A DNA stretch of 64,000 nucleotides from Chamaecrista fasciculata (Eukaryota; Streptophyta; Magnoliopsida; Fabales; Fabaceae). Both the position numbers and the translations under genes were made by a program. The notes under the pieces are model-generated. The model did not search any database. It worked only from the letters and a program-made list of their open reading frames with translations, and was not told the DNA's origin. This document shows, piece after piece, positions 48,255 through 60,126 of this stretch. Location: positions 69,549 through 133,548 of the forward strand of contig QANZ01046144.1 of the NCBI GenBank assembly GCA_003254925.1. The letters run 5' to 3'. Positions within the stretch are counted from its first letter, which is position 1. The number at the start of each line of letters is the position of its first letter.

Positions 48255-49232
48255 GTGTTAAAAACCGGACCGGACCGGGCGGTCCGACCGGTGCCCAGAC
48301 CGGTCCGGAGATATTAATATACCAGAATGCAAGCGAACCGGCGAGTAGCCGATTCAACCCACCGGTTCACTTGCATTTTGTTGTACCATGAACCGGTTTC
48401 GACCGGTTCACATTTTTTTAAAAAAAAAAAACCTAAAAAACTAATCAGCCTACCCTAAAATCGAACCCATTCTGCCTCCTTCCACCTTCATGGCTTCATT
48501 CTGAAATCGACCTTCATTCTGCCCACCATGCGCGTTGGCCGCGAGTTCGCTGCCGCCGCCGGCGTCGTCGACTGCAAGATCTACGTCGATCGGCGGCTGC
48601 GTCGCCGACACTTTCACCCAATCTACCAACTGGGCCGAAGTTCTCGATCCGGCGATTGGTCAGTGGGAGACGGTGGTGAGTCCGGTTGAGATTTGCGAGA
48701 AGTGGATTCACGCGAGCGCGGTGGCGAACGGGAAGGTTTACACGATGGCGGATCGTGGAGGAGTACGATGTGAGGAATAGGGTTTGGGAAAGCGTGGGGA
48801 GCGAGCTTGATTTAGGGTGGAGAGGGAGGGCTTGTGTGGTGGATGGAGTGTTGTATTGTTATGATTATTTGGGGAATATTAAGGGATTTGATGTGAGGAA
48901 AGGGGTTTGGAAGGAATTGTGAGGGTTGGAGAAGGGATTGCCGAGGTTCTTGTGTGGAGCGACTATGGTGGATGTTGGAGGGAGGTTGCTTGTGGTTTGG
49001 GAAGAAGGGAATGGGAAAGAAATGTAGTGTGACTTAAATATTTGACACTTCTTATATGTGATGGACTTATTGTTATGTTTAATTTTTATTTTATATTTAA
49101 ATTATTGTAAGATATTAATGTGTATTTGATGAATATGTATATTTTTTAAAAAAAAATTAAGTAAACCGGCTCAACCAGTTGAACCAGTGACCCGAACCCT
49201 TCGCCAATTCAATTGCCGGGTTTTTTGCACTA
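48255..49232. mobile_element. Pack-type (gene-capturing) DNA transposon
   Basis: Left end tagtgttaaaaaccggaccg and right end (reversed) tagtgcaaaaaacccgg are inverted repeats. Sub-terminal arms are rich in ccggttc/gaaccgg. Between the arms lies a piece of an F-box/kelch gene. I could not find an exact 8-base target duplication, so the family (hAT-like) is tentative. Confidence 0.6.
48535..49026 (+). pseudogene. Captured F-box/kelch-repeat gene fragment
   Basis: The fragment reads through three frames: [20 protein letters not shown] with IGQWETV and MADR, then [20 protein letters not shown] with GWRGRACVVDGVLYCYD and GFDVRKGVWKEL, then a stop and GLEKGLPRFLCGATMVDVGG with VVWEEGN. These are kelch-type units like those of SKP1-interacting F-box/kelch proteins. 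At least two frameshifts (about 48590 and 48765) and one in-frame stop (48920-48922, where Glu is expected) make it a pseudogene. No F-box part is present. It lies inside the element 48255-49232. Confidence 0.8.
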
Positions 49233-50271
49233 TATGCTCGTAAGAGAGGCATTGAATGACTGAATTTTGTTTATCTTTGTATCCTGGACCTGCTTTCTTG
49301 TTTGAATCTAATATTTCCCTTTCTACAAAAAAAAAATCCATGGGCCAATCCAAATAAAATCAAATTAAAACAAATAGATTAACTCTTACCTATATCCGTA
49401 TCTATACTTACTTTTACAATTATACATCACTTAATAATAACATTCTTAATTTCTTAATTATACATCAATTAAAATAAATCGTGACCCTTCTTTTTATTAA
49501 AACATTACACAATTACACATTGCCATTCCAAAATGAACTACATCAGAAGAAAGTACACAATTCATTGACATTAAACAAGAGCAGCAGAGGTAAGAGGAAT
49601 AAACTCAACAGAAAACCACACAGCCATGACTTCACTTCTCAAACATGGTAAAAGTTTGGTCAAAATCTCATTTTGATCCTCAAATTATATAATGAATGTT
49701 GTTTTGGTCTTCAAATTTTCTAATTTGTTCAACTGTTACTCTGGTAGTTCAAAACATGATTTTGTCTAGTTTCTGTTGTTATCTCTGAGCAGAACACTTG
49801 ATCACACAACTAATCTGTAACTAATAGCATGATTAATTAACACTCTACGTCCATCTAGCTAGCTATAGGGTTTCAAAGTAAAGAAAAGATTCGACTTGTT
49901 ATTTTCAGAATTTGCTTCCATTTATAATAAATATCTAGCCGAACGCGGCCGATTCTGTGTCATCCTTATAATAAATATCTTTGTGCGACCACTCTGTGTC
50001 ATAACATCAACAACTTTTAATTTTGACTTTCATATCTCACTTAAATATTTAACGGCCCTTTAATTTCATGTGTGCTTGTGGCTGCTCATCATCCATCAAC
50101 TTAGTATAGAATACATACATTTAAACATCATAGATATATTCGACATCATATACTATAGTTGGGGACCATAATTAAATTCCACCCAAAGCTGATCCACCAA
50201 AAACTGTCTTTTAATAGAAAATGAATTGACGAAATAAAAAGAGACAGATCACACGGACATGCTCACATGTA

Positions 50272-50885
50272 GGGGTGTTTGTGAGTTGGGTTAGGTTAGG
50301 CTAAAATTTTTTGAGGATAGGTTGATTTGGGTTGTGTTTTGAAAAAAAAATATTTTAGCTTAAACCAAACAGCAGCGGGTTAGGTTGGGCGGGCTGGCCC
50401 ATTTTAATTTGCAAACATTTTTTTAAAAAAAAAAATATACTTGACTTTACAATTTTTTTATGTTTTAATTTTTTCATATTGAATTTTGATGAATAAATGT
50501 ATTATTATCATGATTTATGAATTAATATATACTCATCTAAAGAAGTTGAAGTTGGCGTATATAAGTTAAACTTAATTAATTGATAGTGAAATCAATAATA
50601 TAACGTTAAGACTAAGAGGGTAAAGTAGTTCAGGAGTCATATATATTATATAATTATATTAACTATTATTTATTTTTTATATATATTAAAATTAAAAAAC
50701 AAATAAATGACGAGCAACTCGTTGGATTAAGTAGGCTCATAATTTTGAAACTTGTAGCCCAACCCCAAATTACTACAAATTGAAAATTTTCAAACTAAAT
50801 AAATCCGCCAATCCGAACCAAACCAACCCAAACTTACGTGTTGAGTTGGTTTTGGCAGATTGACCCGAAGTACTGAATACCCTAC
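50272..50885. mobile_element. hAT-like element rich in ggttagg/cccaacc
   Basis: Starts taggggtgtttgtgagttgg and ends gaagtactgaataccctac; TAGGGGT and ACCCTA are short inverted ends. Same wording style as 27687-27856. No clear 8-base duplication. Confidence 0.45.
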
Positions 50886-52119
50886 AACCGGTGAGCCCTA
50901 GTTCAACTATAGACTACATATAGTTATATTTTGAACTTGGTTATATATAAGTTTAATTTGAAAACAAAAATCATAAAAATTAGAAAATAAAATAATTAAA
51001 AAGGGTATATAATTAGAAGTTTGACTGAGCTTGACTCAATTTTAGCCATGTACAATCTTCTGACTAAATTAACAAGATTTTAATTGATGAAATCATGATT
51101 TAATTTCTGATTTTGCCAACCATTACTCCCTTGCACGTAATCAACTTAATTAATAAACTTCACTTGACCAAACAAAACTGATGAACCCAAAACCCAATTC
51201 CTATAGACCCTTAATTAGTATTACGTATGTAGTTTAATTAATAATATATGAAGCCATAATGCTTTCTTATCGACGCATGCAGCATCTAGAATTCTCACAA
51301 CAAGTTGTTTAATTTGTTGATTGTTACGTGTAACATTAAGGAACGGAAGAGATGTTTCATCATTAAAGAAGCTGTGCGATCGACCGAGAAACATCTTGAC
51401 CAGAAACAAGAAGGGCATAATATAATTGAATGGAATTACATACATATTTATTATCGGATAAGAATTCTCAAATTGAAGGTGAAAGAAAGGTTTCGATGTT
51501 TTCAAATTAGTGAGTTACTCGCCGACCATGCTAGCTAGTATCTAGTTCCATGGGGTCCCACATTTTTTAAAATTCTTTTCTTATCTCCCTCTGTCACTTT
51601 CCTCCACCTTCACTTTCCATTTTATAATTAAGAGCGACTTTCACTTTCAAACTTTATTAAACAGCTAATTAATTACTTGCTTTCCCGTATATAGTTTTGC
51701 CTTAATAATTAGATTCATGAAAAATATTTAGGTGATCTTGATGAGCTAAATTCTTACTTGGAGTAGTCTTACCTAGTTTTGCGATAAGATGCCCTTGATT
51801 TGAGATATTCTCTGCAAAAATGTATTCTGATGACCATGTAACACATCAAGTTCATAAGATATGTATTTTTTTTTAAAAAAATATGAAGCTCTGCAAGCTA
51901 GCTCTGAATATATATATTTATGGTCAGATCGGGCTAGAAGAAATCCAACCCATTCTTAAACGGGCCTAGCTCGGCCCGGCCTATATGCCCAACCCTAATA
52001 TTAATGGGCCAAAGTGGGTTAGGTCCGAGCCGGGCCAGACCATTTTGATAGCTCTAGCTAATATCACTGAAATCGGGATTTAATTGGGCCATTATGTGTT
52101 TTGGAGCCATATATATATA

Positions 52120-52685
52120 GGGTAAATTACACTTCGGTACCCTGTGGTTTAGTCATATTTCACTTTGGTACCCTGTGGTTTAAAAAGTGACACTTTGTTA
52201 CCCTGTGGTATTTTCTGTTAACACTTTGGTACCTTTTGGAGCTATTTTGTAATTTTAATTATAACAAATTTTGCAAAAATTATACATTGACCCCCAATAT
52301 TTTAGAAAATTACAAACAGATCTCTGGATACATATTATTTAGGGACTAAAATGAAAACTTTAAAAAAATTGAGATTGTTTTGTAATTCTATCTTATGTCC
52401 TATATTTTTCAAAAATTATGTTTTAACCCCAAAAGTTTTTTATAGTTTTTATTTTAGTCCCTAGATAATATGTATCCAAAGACCTGTTTGAAATTTTCTA
52501 AAAATATTGGAGATCAATATGTAATTTTTGCAAAATTTATTATGATTCAAATTATAAAATAGCTCCAAGAGGGTATCAGAGTGTTAACGGAGAATACCAC
52601 ATGGTACCAAAGTGTCACTTTTTAAACCGTAGAGTACCAAAGTGAAATATAACCAAACCACAGGGTACCAAAGTGTAATTTACCC
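52120..52685. mobile_element. Foldback element, full palindrome
   Basis: 566 bases with ends GGGTAAATTACACTTCGGTA and (reversed) GGGTAAATTACACTTTGGTA. Both arms carry repeats of ggtaccctgtggtttaa. Flanked by atatatata on each side. Non-coding. One-armed relatives sit in FT-b and FT-d intron 1. Confidence 0.85.
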
Positions 52686-53480
52686 ATATATATATACTCC
52701 AAGATTTTAGGGGTATTTCTCCTATTCATCTCTCTCTGTTTAAATGTTGAGATAATATACGTGAGAATCTTGAGGTGACCCATATATGTACGTACTACGT
52801 AGTATGTGGTTAGAAAAATTTGGATGTGGATCGTGGGAGGTAATAGCAGGAACTATATGATCTTATATATATAAATATATAATCTCACAACTAGATTAAT
52901 TAGTACTATAATTAATATAATGTTGATTATTTAGAGATTAGTTTTTCTAGGAACTGATGTTAAGAAGGAATTCGATGAAGTTCATATAGGATAGATTTTT
53001 TGTTTTGGCTTAATTAGTGTTCTAAATTCCTTCATATTGCCACATTTAATGGTATAAAACGTGTTTTTACCTTCCACAGGACAGAAAAACCTAGTCTGGC
53101 TTGAAGATAAACATTTCCAAATATGGAAGGTTCTCTCTTGAGAGCAATATATAATGCCTTTAGGTTTTCTTTTTACGCAAAGTAACGTACATTTTTCTTT
53201 TTCGCGTGGTGATGACAATATCATAAAAATGTGGAATTAGATTCAATATGTGTGCCCCTCGTGGCTCCTTTCTTTTGCCACATGTTTCTGTGATTTGCTG
53301 GGCACTAGGACCACTTTGTGGGACAATATATATATCTAAAGTATCCTGGTGAGGTACATGTTGTATACATAGAATAAGTATTGTTCATGTATCAAAAAGC
53401 AAGATTCTGAATGAATTGAAGCTGCATCCACAAAATCGAAGTATTCGGAAAATGTAGTTGATTTTACTTTCTAAAAATAA

Positions 53481-53890
53481 GGCTGAGACCCCTGAGTTTT
53501 AAGTGAGAAGCAAAAAATATTTTTGAGTTTTGAAATTTAATAGAAAGATCCCTTACGTTTTTCAATTGTGCTCACTTAGAACCTTTGAGTTTTTAAAACT
53601 TAACAGATAGACCTCTTGAACTTTCAAATTTGCTCACTTAAGATCTCTAAATAACCTTTTGTTCAAAAAAAAAAGATCCCTAAATAACCTCAGTTTTTAA
53701 AAAACTCAAGGGTCTTATAAGTGAACAAAGTTGAAAGCTCAGAGGGCTTCTTTGTCAAATTTTAAAACTCATGGGTCTTAAGTGAGCAAAGTTGAAAACT
53801 CAGGGATTTATCTATCAAGTTTTAAAACTCAGGGATATTTTCTGCCCCTAACCTAAAACTCAGGGGGCTTTAGTGCAATTTGGCCTAAAA
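53481..53890. mobile_element. Foldback element, third sequence family
   Basis: Left arm cccctgagttttaagtgag and right arm (reversed) aaactcagggggctttag, both with repeats of actcaagggtctta/taagatccctgag type. Non-coding palindrome. Confidence 0.65.
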
Positions 53891-55405
53891 ATAATTAATT
53901 TATTTTTAAAATAAAAAAGAAGGTGATTTAATTTTTAACCTTTTAAAAATTACCATTCCAACCTTTTTTTTCTCTGTTTTTAGTTTTAGAACATATTTAA
54001 AAATAAATATTTACAACCATTTTTTTTATTTCTGTTTTACAAATCTGTTTTAAAAAAATAGAATCAAAAGGACCCATAATTCTCTTCTTTTTTTTATCTA
54101 TATATTTTTTTTTTGGTAACATCTCATTATCTTGATCCCTTGGATAACCTCAAGGGTCAAGAGGTTTTTACTTTTTACTTTTGAGGATGAGAATGAGAGT
54201 GTACCCCACATTTTGATTCTAAATTATTGTAGGATAAAAAAAGGAGATCCAAACTTAAATTCTCGTCATTCGTTAGAATATTCCAAGAGCGTGTGCCACT
54301 AATTCAAAGGACATGATCACGTAATAATCACAAGCATGACCTAGTGTTAAGAATAACAGTACAATAGGGGAAAGACAGAGGATGATGACTGAACACGGAG
54401 GAAAAAGTATCAAATCCCTAAGGACAAGTACAGAGGCGAATCCCTATTCGAGTCAGGGAAAAACTCCTAAACACCACAAATGGCGAAATACATCAATACT
54501 CCCAAAATGACGAAAGCATAAATAATATAAAGGCAAAACACCAAAATACAAAGTATCCGTGTAACAACTTTTATTCTCCCAAGAAGCCAGTTGTCTCAAC
54601 CCATGTGAAGAGAGGCCAGCTGTCACTCAGCCCATGTGATAGTCTTGGGACCACTTGGGAAGGTGCGTAATTCGTTTAGGCCGAGAAGAATCCTCTGCTT
54701 CGCTAGGCTCTGCATCCTTCCGTGTATCCCTTGCTTGTGGCGTCTACCCGCCCAGCCTTGTCTACATCCTTCTGTGTATCCCTATATGTATCACCTAGGT
54801 CAATTATCTTTCGAGTATAAAACACACATATTTTAATTTGCATATGAGTTATGACATATAAATATTATTTTTATGATTTAAATTATTGAAAAATGATTAT
54901 CTTATTTAAAATATAGAAAATAATAACGTTTTTCAACTTCTTTTTAACTTTCTATAACAATTGTCTCTCTAATAATTTTTTAATTTTATATCTTAATAAT
55001 AATATATGAGAAAATTTACATAGTATAAGATTGTAAATATCTTTTACCAAAAAAAGAATGTAAATAACTAATCATTTTTTATGGTGAGTACATACAAGTT
55101 TTGGCCAAAAAAAAAAAAGTAAACTTTTAGTAATTTAAATTTATCTCATATTCTATTTTTGTTCCTTTAACTTAATTTCATTCCATGAAGATTCTTTAAA
55201 GTTACCATCACTTTTCTCCATAATTATTCTAAACCATTAAAACTTTTTACAACCAATGTTGTCTATTTTCAAATGTTTCACTTGTAATGTATCTATCTCT
55301 AATAAGATAATAATCACCTTTAATTTGCAAAAGTTAAATTATTCTCCTATCCCCACTTTCTAATTGGACAAGGACAAGCAAAGCATAGCAAAATTCCTTT
55401 CCTAC

Positions 55406-56378
55406 GTCCAAAGTAATTGGACAATATAGCTGTGCTAAAATTCCTCTTCTCAGCCTCACCTTCCTAGGATTAGCCTCCCCCGCCAGTGGGGCAAACATTA
55501 CCATAAATTATTGAATACCTTTGATTTGGGACTTATAAAGCAAATTTCTCAATTACTAAAGGTTTTTATATCATAAAAAGCAAAGAAAAAAAAAAAAAGA
55601 AGACGAAATCACCTTGTAAGAGATTGAGTTTTGTATTTTGATTATTTCAAGGTTCATTTATATGATATAATTAAAACCTTTTTCTATACTGATCTCTAAA
55701 ATTCCATATGACATGTGCATTACTAAGAGCAAAAATTTGGGAAAACAAGTCCCCCACTGCTAAAAATAACATTTGTGCTTCATTTTTTAATATTTTAAAT
55801 ATTGAAATTCAATAATCAGATGATGAAGAATGTTGCTGGATCAAGTGTTTACCTGCATTGANAGTCGCTGCAAAAAACCCATTTTCTTGTAGTGCATCAA
55901 AATGAAGTGTCCATGCTTCTTAGGTCCAAAGTAATTGGACAATATAGCTTTGCTAAAATTCCTCTTCTCAGCCTCACCTTCCTAGGATTAGCCTCCCCCG
56001 CCAGTAGGGCAAAGATTACCATAAATTATTGAATACCTTTGATTTGGGACTTATAAAGCAAATTTCTCAATTACTAAAGGTTTTTATATCATAAAAAGCA
56101 AAGAAAAAAGAAGAAGAAGACGAAATCACCTTGTAAGAGATTGAGTTTTGTATTTTGATTATTTCGAGGTTCATGTATATGATATAATTAAAACCTTTTT
56201 CTATACTGATCTCTAAATTTCCATATGACATGTGCATTACTAAGAGCAAAAATTTGGGAAAACAAGTCCCCCAGTGCTAAAAATAACATTTGTGCTTCAT
56301 TTTTTAATATTTTAAATATTGAAATTCAATAATCAGATGATGAAGAATGTTGCTGGATCAAGTGTTTACCTGCATTGA
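55406..56378. repeat. Roughly 455-base direct duplication abutting a single N
   Basis: 55406-55861 and 55924-56377 are nearly identical (gtccaaagtaattggacaat ... gtttacctgcattga). The first copy stops exactly at the N at 55862. About 60 bases separate N and the second copy. Best explained as two contig ends that were joined without merging. Confidence 0.8.
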
Positions 56379-56404
56379 GATAAAAACTATAATGGCTACG
56401 TGTA

Positions 56405-56560
56405 ATTTTATTTCTTTTTTTTTTTATAAACTAAGAATATCCACCGTCGAAAATAGTGATTAATTCTTCTGTCGGGGNAATTTTATTTCTTTTTTTTTTT
56501 GTTACAAACTAAGAATATCCACCGTCGAAGATAGTGATTAATTCTTCTGTCGGGGGTCCT
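56405..56560. repeat. Roughly 75-base direct duplication abutting a single N
   Basis: aattttatttctttttttt...ttctgtcgggg ends at the N (56478) and starts again at 56479. Same signature of an unmerged contig overlap. Confidence 0.8.
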
Positions 56561-56779
56561 CCACTTAAGGATAAACGGCTAATCACATAATGCTTTCCAT
56601 ATCCAAATGTGAGATTCGAATCCCCACACTTAAGGAATCACGTGAGGAACCACTATGTCACAGTCATATAGTTACTTTAAGTCATAGGAACCATTGGGCC
56701 ACGCGCTCACACAAAACTCATACAAAAGTTGTCCTAAAAGGCAGAAAAAAGCAGCACGAGATTTTTTGGTAAAGGATGT

Positions 56780-56990
56780 GGCTCTGCACTCTAGAGGGAA
56801 TTGTATCCTCTGCAGTATGTTTTGGTGCAATTTCGTGCAGTATAGAGAGAGAGAAAGAGAGAGTTAGAGAGAGAAAAAATCAGTAGGACCCACATATCAT
56901 CACATTTCTCTCTCTAACTCTTCCATTCTTTCTCTAAACGGCAGACACTTCGCAATGCAGAGGATCCACTCTGCATTCTAGAGCCAATGG
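56780..56990. mobile_element. Hairpin MITE
   Basis: Left ctctgcactctagaggg... and right ...cactctgcattctagagcc with gagagagaaagagag against ctctctctaactcttcc form a hairpin. The ggatcc wording relates it to the MITE in IBR3 intron 16. No gene. Confidence 0.5.
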
Positions 56991-58803
56991 CAATAGTTGA
57001 CTTCCTTTTTTTTTAAAGCCAACAGAACAACGGAACTTCTCTTTGAATCTCAGAATCAATTAGAGAAAATAACGAGAATCGCAAACCAATTGCAATTTTA
57101 TCTCGCTCGAGCATAATTAGTTATCAGTTAAAAGTGATATTGACCTGCGCACATGTACGTTGAATGAACACGTACGTTAAATTCGGTGGATACTAGCTAC
57201 AGTTTCTCATAAATCATAATAGAGTCATAGTCGTCATAGCCCATACGTATGTAACTACCTCAGCTCTACGCTAATGAGAAAGATATTTCAACATTTTTTT
57301 TCACTTCATTTATCTTCTACTGATAATTTTGGATTTATACCCTTCTTACTATTCATCTACAGGTATATTCTAAAACTGATCTTATCATGCAACATGCATG
57401 CATGCTTGCAAATACAAGATATCTCAGGTTCTACGCCACTAAACCGAAATGCATTAAAGATAAAATTATTGGCAACACATGTCATTTCCCAAGTGTAAGT
57501 TAAAGTTTCATAGAATTCGAAAGTCCAAAGTTGCAACCATTAGGATTTTTAAAAAAAAAAAAAAAAAATTTAAGCCAATATATGTCAATTCGAAAAAAAA
57601 CTTTAATTAACAACGTGTCCATTTTTTACACCTTTAATTTAGGCTCTAGCTTTCCCAAGAAATTGAGTGATCTCGTAATTTTTTCTTAACTCTAATATCA
57701 AAATTGGAGAAGAATATAAATTATCCTACGAGTAAATGCAAGGTTTTCCGATTTTACGTTTGAAAGGAATTGAATTTTTTTCAGTTCGATGCTGTGCAAC
57801 TTTTAGTGAACAATAATTTTTTGGTGGGGTTCCACGATGGTCTCTGGCTTTATAACTGTAAACTGTAAGTTTTAGATCACACGCTCCTAATAAGAACATC
57901 AGGATATAGTAGAACTTTGAAACATGGAATCACGTCAAAGTTTCTGGTTGCACTTTTGTCCAATACTTGATGCTCAAATTATATATTTTTTGTTAATATA
58001 AAAAGTGCAATGTAAATTAGATTAAAGAAGTGCAATACAAAGATGTAACTTCCGGAAAATACAAGACAAGCTTAACAAATATAGACGAAGAGACAAACAT
58101 GACAAACTTCGGCATAACAAGTAAAACAAACAGACGAAATTGGATTTCACTGATTAGTTAAAGGCTTAGATTTGAGATAAAGAAGACTAGAGATTTTTCT
58201 TTTTGCACTTTCTATATATTATATATTTATAATTTACAACTATTAATGTTACTATTGTTAACTATAAGTGTTATTTTTGTATACAATAGCTGATATTTGT
58301 TAAAAATGCTTCTTTTCACGTGCCTCAGATTGAAAAGTAGTACAAATGAACATTTTAACATTTTATAATATTTTATCAATAAAAACAACCAATATAATGT
58401 TCAATTAAATCAATTAAACTGAAGTGACACCAATGCTCACCCTATAAGAATATATATCAAGATAATTTCAGTATAATATGTTGGTCCAATTCGGTGATAT
58501 ATATATAGCAAGAATAACTTTTCTCAGTTTTGGTCTAAACAATACATGTTTAGATACATTGCCATTTTTGAGCGACAGAGAGATATGGGTGACATATTAA
58601 TTAGTTCAATGCCATATTTATATATTAATTGAGCATATCAATCTATCATAAACTAAAGTATTGTCGCTAGCAGCTACTTGAAATTAGCGACAACATATAA
58701 CAAATCATGCTCTCAAGCATTGATTTTCACTTTAAAGCTTAAACACGTGGCGTCCATTAATTAGACACAATTTATGACAAGGGTGAAACTTTTCGCATGA
58801 GAA

Positions 58804-59277
58804 AGATGCTATAATAGCATTAGCATTCCTAGTTTCTCTTGCGTTTTGAAATTTTGTGCCCCCACAAACATCTTTCTCTACAACGAATAATAAGTCAACC
58901 AACCAGAATCTCTTGATAGAGATTAATTGAATTTGCATGTACGTACGTGTGGAGGTGTATATATATATGGGGTGGCCATTGGCCCTGTAGTCTTCAAGTT
59001 TGAGATCAACGAAATTAGTAGTAAGAAGAAGAAGAAATTAAGAGAGAGAGAATGCCAAGAGAAGGAGATCCTCTTGTTGTTGGGCGTGTGATAGGAGATG
59101 TATTGGATCCATTTACGAGGTCAGTTTCCATGAGAGTTGTTTACAGCAACAACAGAGAAGTCATCAATAGTCGTGAACTAAGACCTTCTCAAATTGTCAA
59201 TCAACCAAGGGTTGAAGTTGGTGGAAATGACCTTCGTACTTTTTACACTTTGGTATGGATTCTACAATATATATTTA
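58804..59277 (+). pseudogene. FT: FT-c: FT-like promoter and exon 1 only, cut at a single N
   Basis: Promoter 58804-59051 and exon 1 59052-59252 (67 codons, protein as in FT-b), followed by 25 bases of intron 1 and the N at 59278. Compared with FT-b and FT-d the promoter lacks about 29 bases (the ggcacaagcatgaggaaact stretch). Exon 1 differs from FT-d at one base I can see (Ile for Met). The second distal promoter copy leads straight into this gene, not into FT-d. So it is either the true 5' end of a gene whose rest was not assembled, or an unmerged copy of FT-d's 5' end. Confidence 0.75.
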
Positions 59278-59278
59278 N

Positions 59279-59848
59279 TTCCTTTCTTCCTTTCTTCTCG
59301 GCATCTATGGCACGATGAGTAGATGTTGTTCGGTATTTTTGGGACCTGAAATGCTGCCAAAAACGGTGATTTCCGTCCTGAGGAAGAAGATGATTGTTTT
59401 GTGAAAATTGTATTTCTTGTCCTCCTTTGTTTTGTACAATCTATTTCTTGGTTTTAAATGACTTACATTCTGCATTTTAGTCCCTTTTAGTTTGGTTTTT
59501 GTCAATGGAATATAAATGATCTGAGATGATATATTTAATCAGTTTTTGGTAGAATGAAGTTGATGATTGTATTAGTTTCATTTAAATGGTTCTGGACTAA
59601 ACTGTATTGTTTTATTTTTGTGTAGAATGAAGTTGATGATTGTATTAGTTTCATTTAAATGATTCTGGACTAAACTGTATTGTTTTATTTTTGTGTAGAA
59701 TGAAGTTGATGATTGTATTAGTTTCATTTAAATGATTCTGGACTAAACTGCGGGGGTCCCCCCGTGGAACGCGGGGATAGCGGGGAACTGGGATGGGGAG
59801 AAAAAATTCCCCACAGCGGGGATCGGGGACGGGGACGAGGAGATCCCT
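59279..59848. other. Filler between the N and the FT-d promoter
   Basis: Begins with DNA unlike FT (ttcctttcttcctttcttct), then a 73-base tandem repeat (59549-59750), then a G-rich stretch (59750-59848) made of cggggatc/ggggacgggga words. No gene recognised. Confidence 0.6.
59549..59750. repeat. 73-base tandem repeat, about 2.8 copies
   Basis: Units start at 59549, 59622 and 59695 (gtagaatgaagttgatgatt ...); the last is cut short at ggactaaactg by the G-rich stretch. Confidence 0.92.
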
Positions 59849-60126
59849 AGATGCTATAATAGCATTAGCATTCCTAGTTTCTCTTGCGTTTTGAAATTTT
59901 GTGCCCGCACAAACATCTTTCTCTACAACGAATAATAAGGCACAAGCATGAGGAAACTAATAAGTCAACCAACCAGAATCTCTTGATAGAGATTAATAAT
60001 TGAATTTGCATGTACGTACGTGTGGAGGTGTATATATATATGGGGTGGCCATTGGCCCTGTAGTCTTCAAGTTTGAGATCAACGAAATTAGTAGTAAGAA
60101 GAAGAAGAAATTAAGAGAGAGAGAGA
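59849..60126 (+). promoter_or_regulatory. FT-d proximal promoter
   Basis: Homology with FT-c starts abruptly at agatgctataatagcattag and includes gtgcccgcacaaacatc (g for c in the otherwise invariant cccccac), tacgtacgtgtggaggtgta with TATA near 60031-60040, and ggtggccattggccctgtag. Distal FT sequence does not continue upstream of 59849. Confidence 0.75.

Larger units (their letters stand above)
49233..58803. promoter_or_regulatory. Upstream region of FT-c/d, second copy of the FT distal region
   Basis: Carries the same ordered islands as 34.4-40.3 kb: gttacgtgtaac at 51323, tatcggataa near 51453, ggtcccac at 51554-51561, ttcgcgtggtgatga near 53201, and the 57110-57900 block with catgtacgt and acgtgtccattttttac. 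The islands are separated by hAT-like (50272-50885) and foldback (52120-52685, 53481-53890) insertions and by about 3.6 kb (53.5-57.1 kb) not found in copy 1. No gene is seen in this 9.5 kb. Confidence 0.6.

Noticed and set aside
56590..56640. gattcgaatccc word resembling a tRNA T-arm
   Set aside because: No matching box A or acceptor stem around it.
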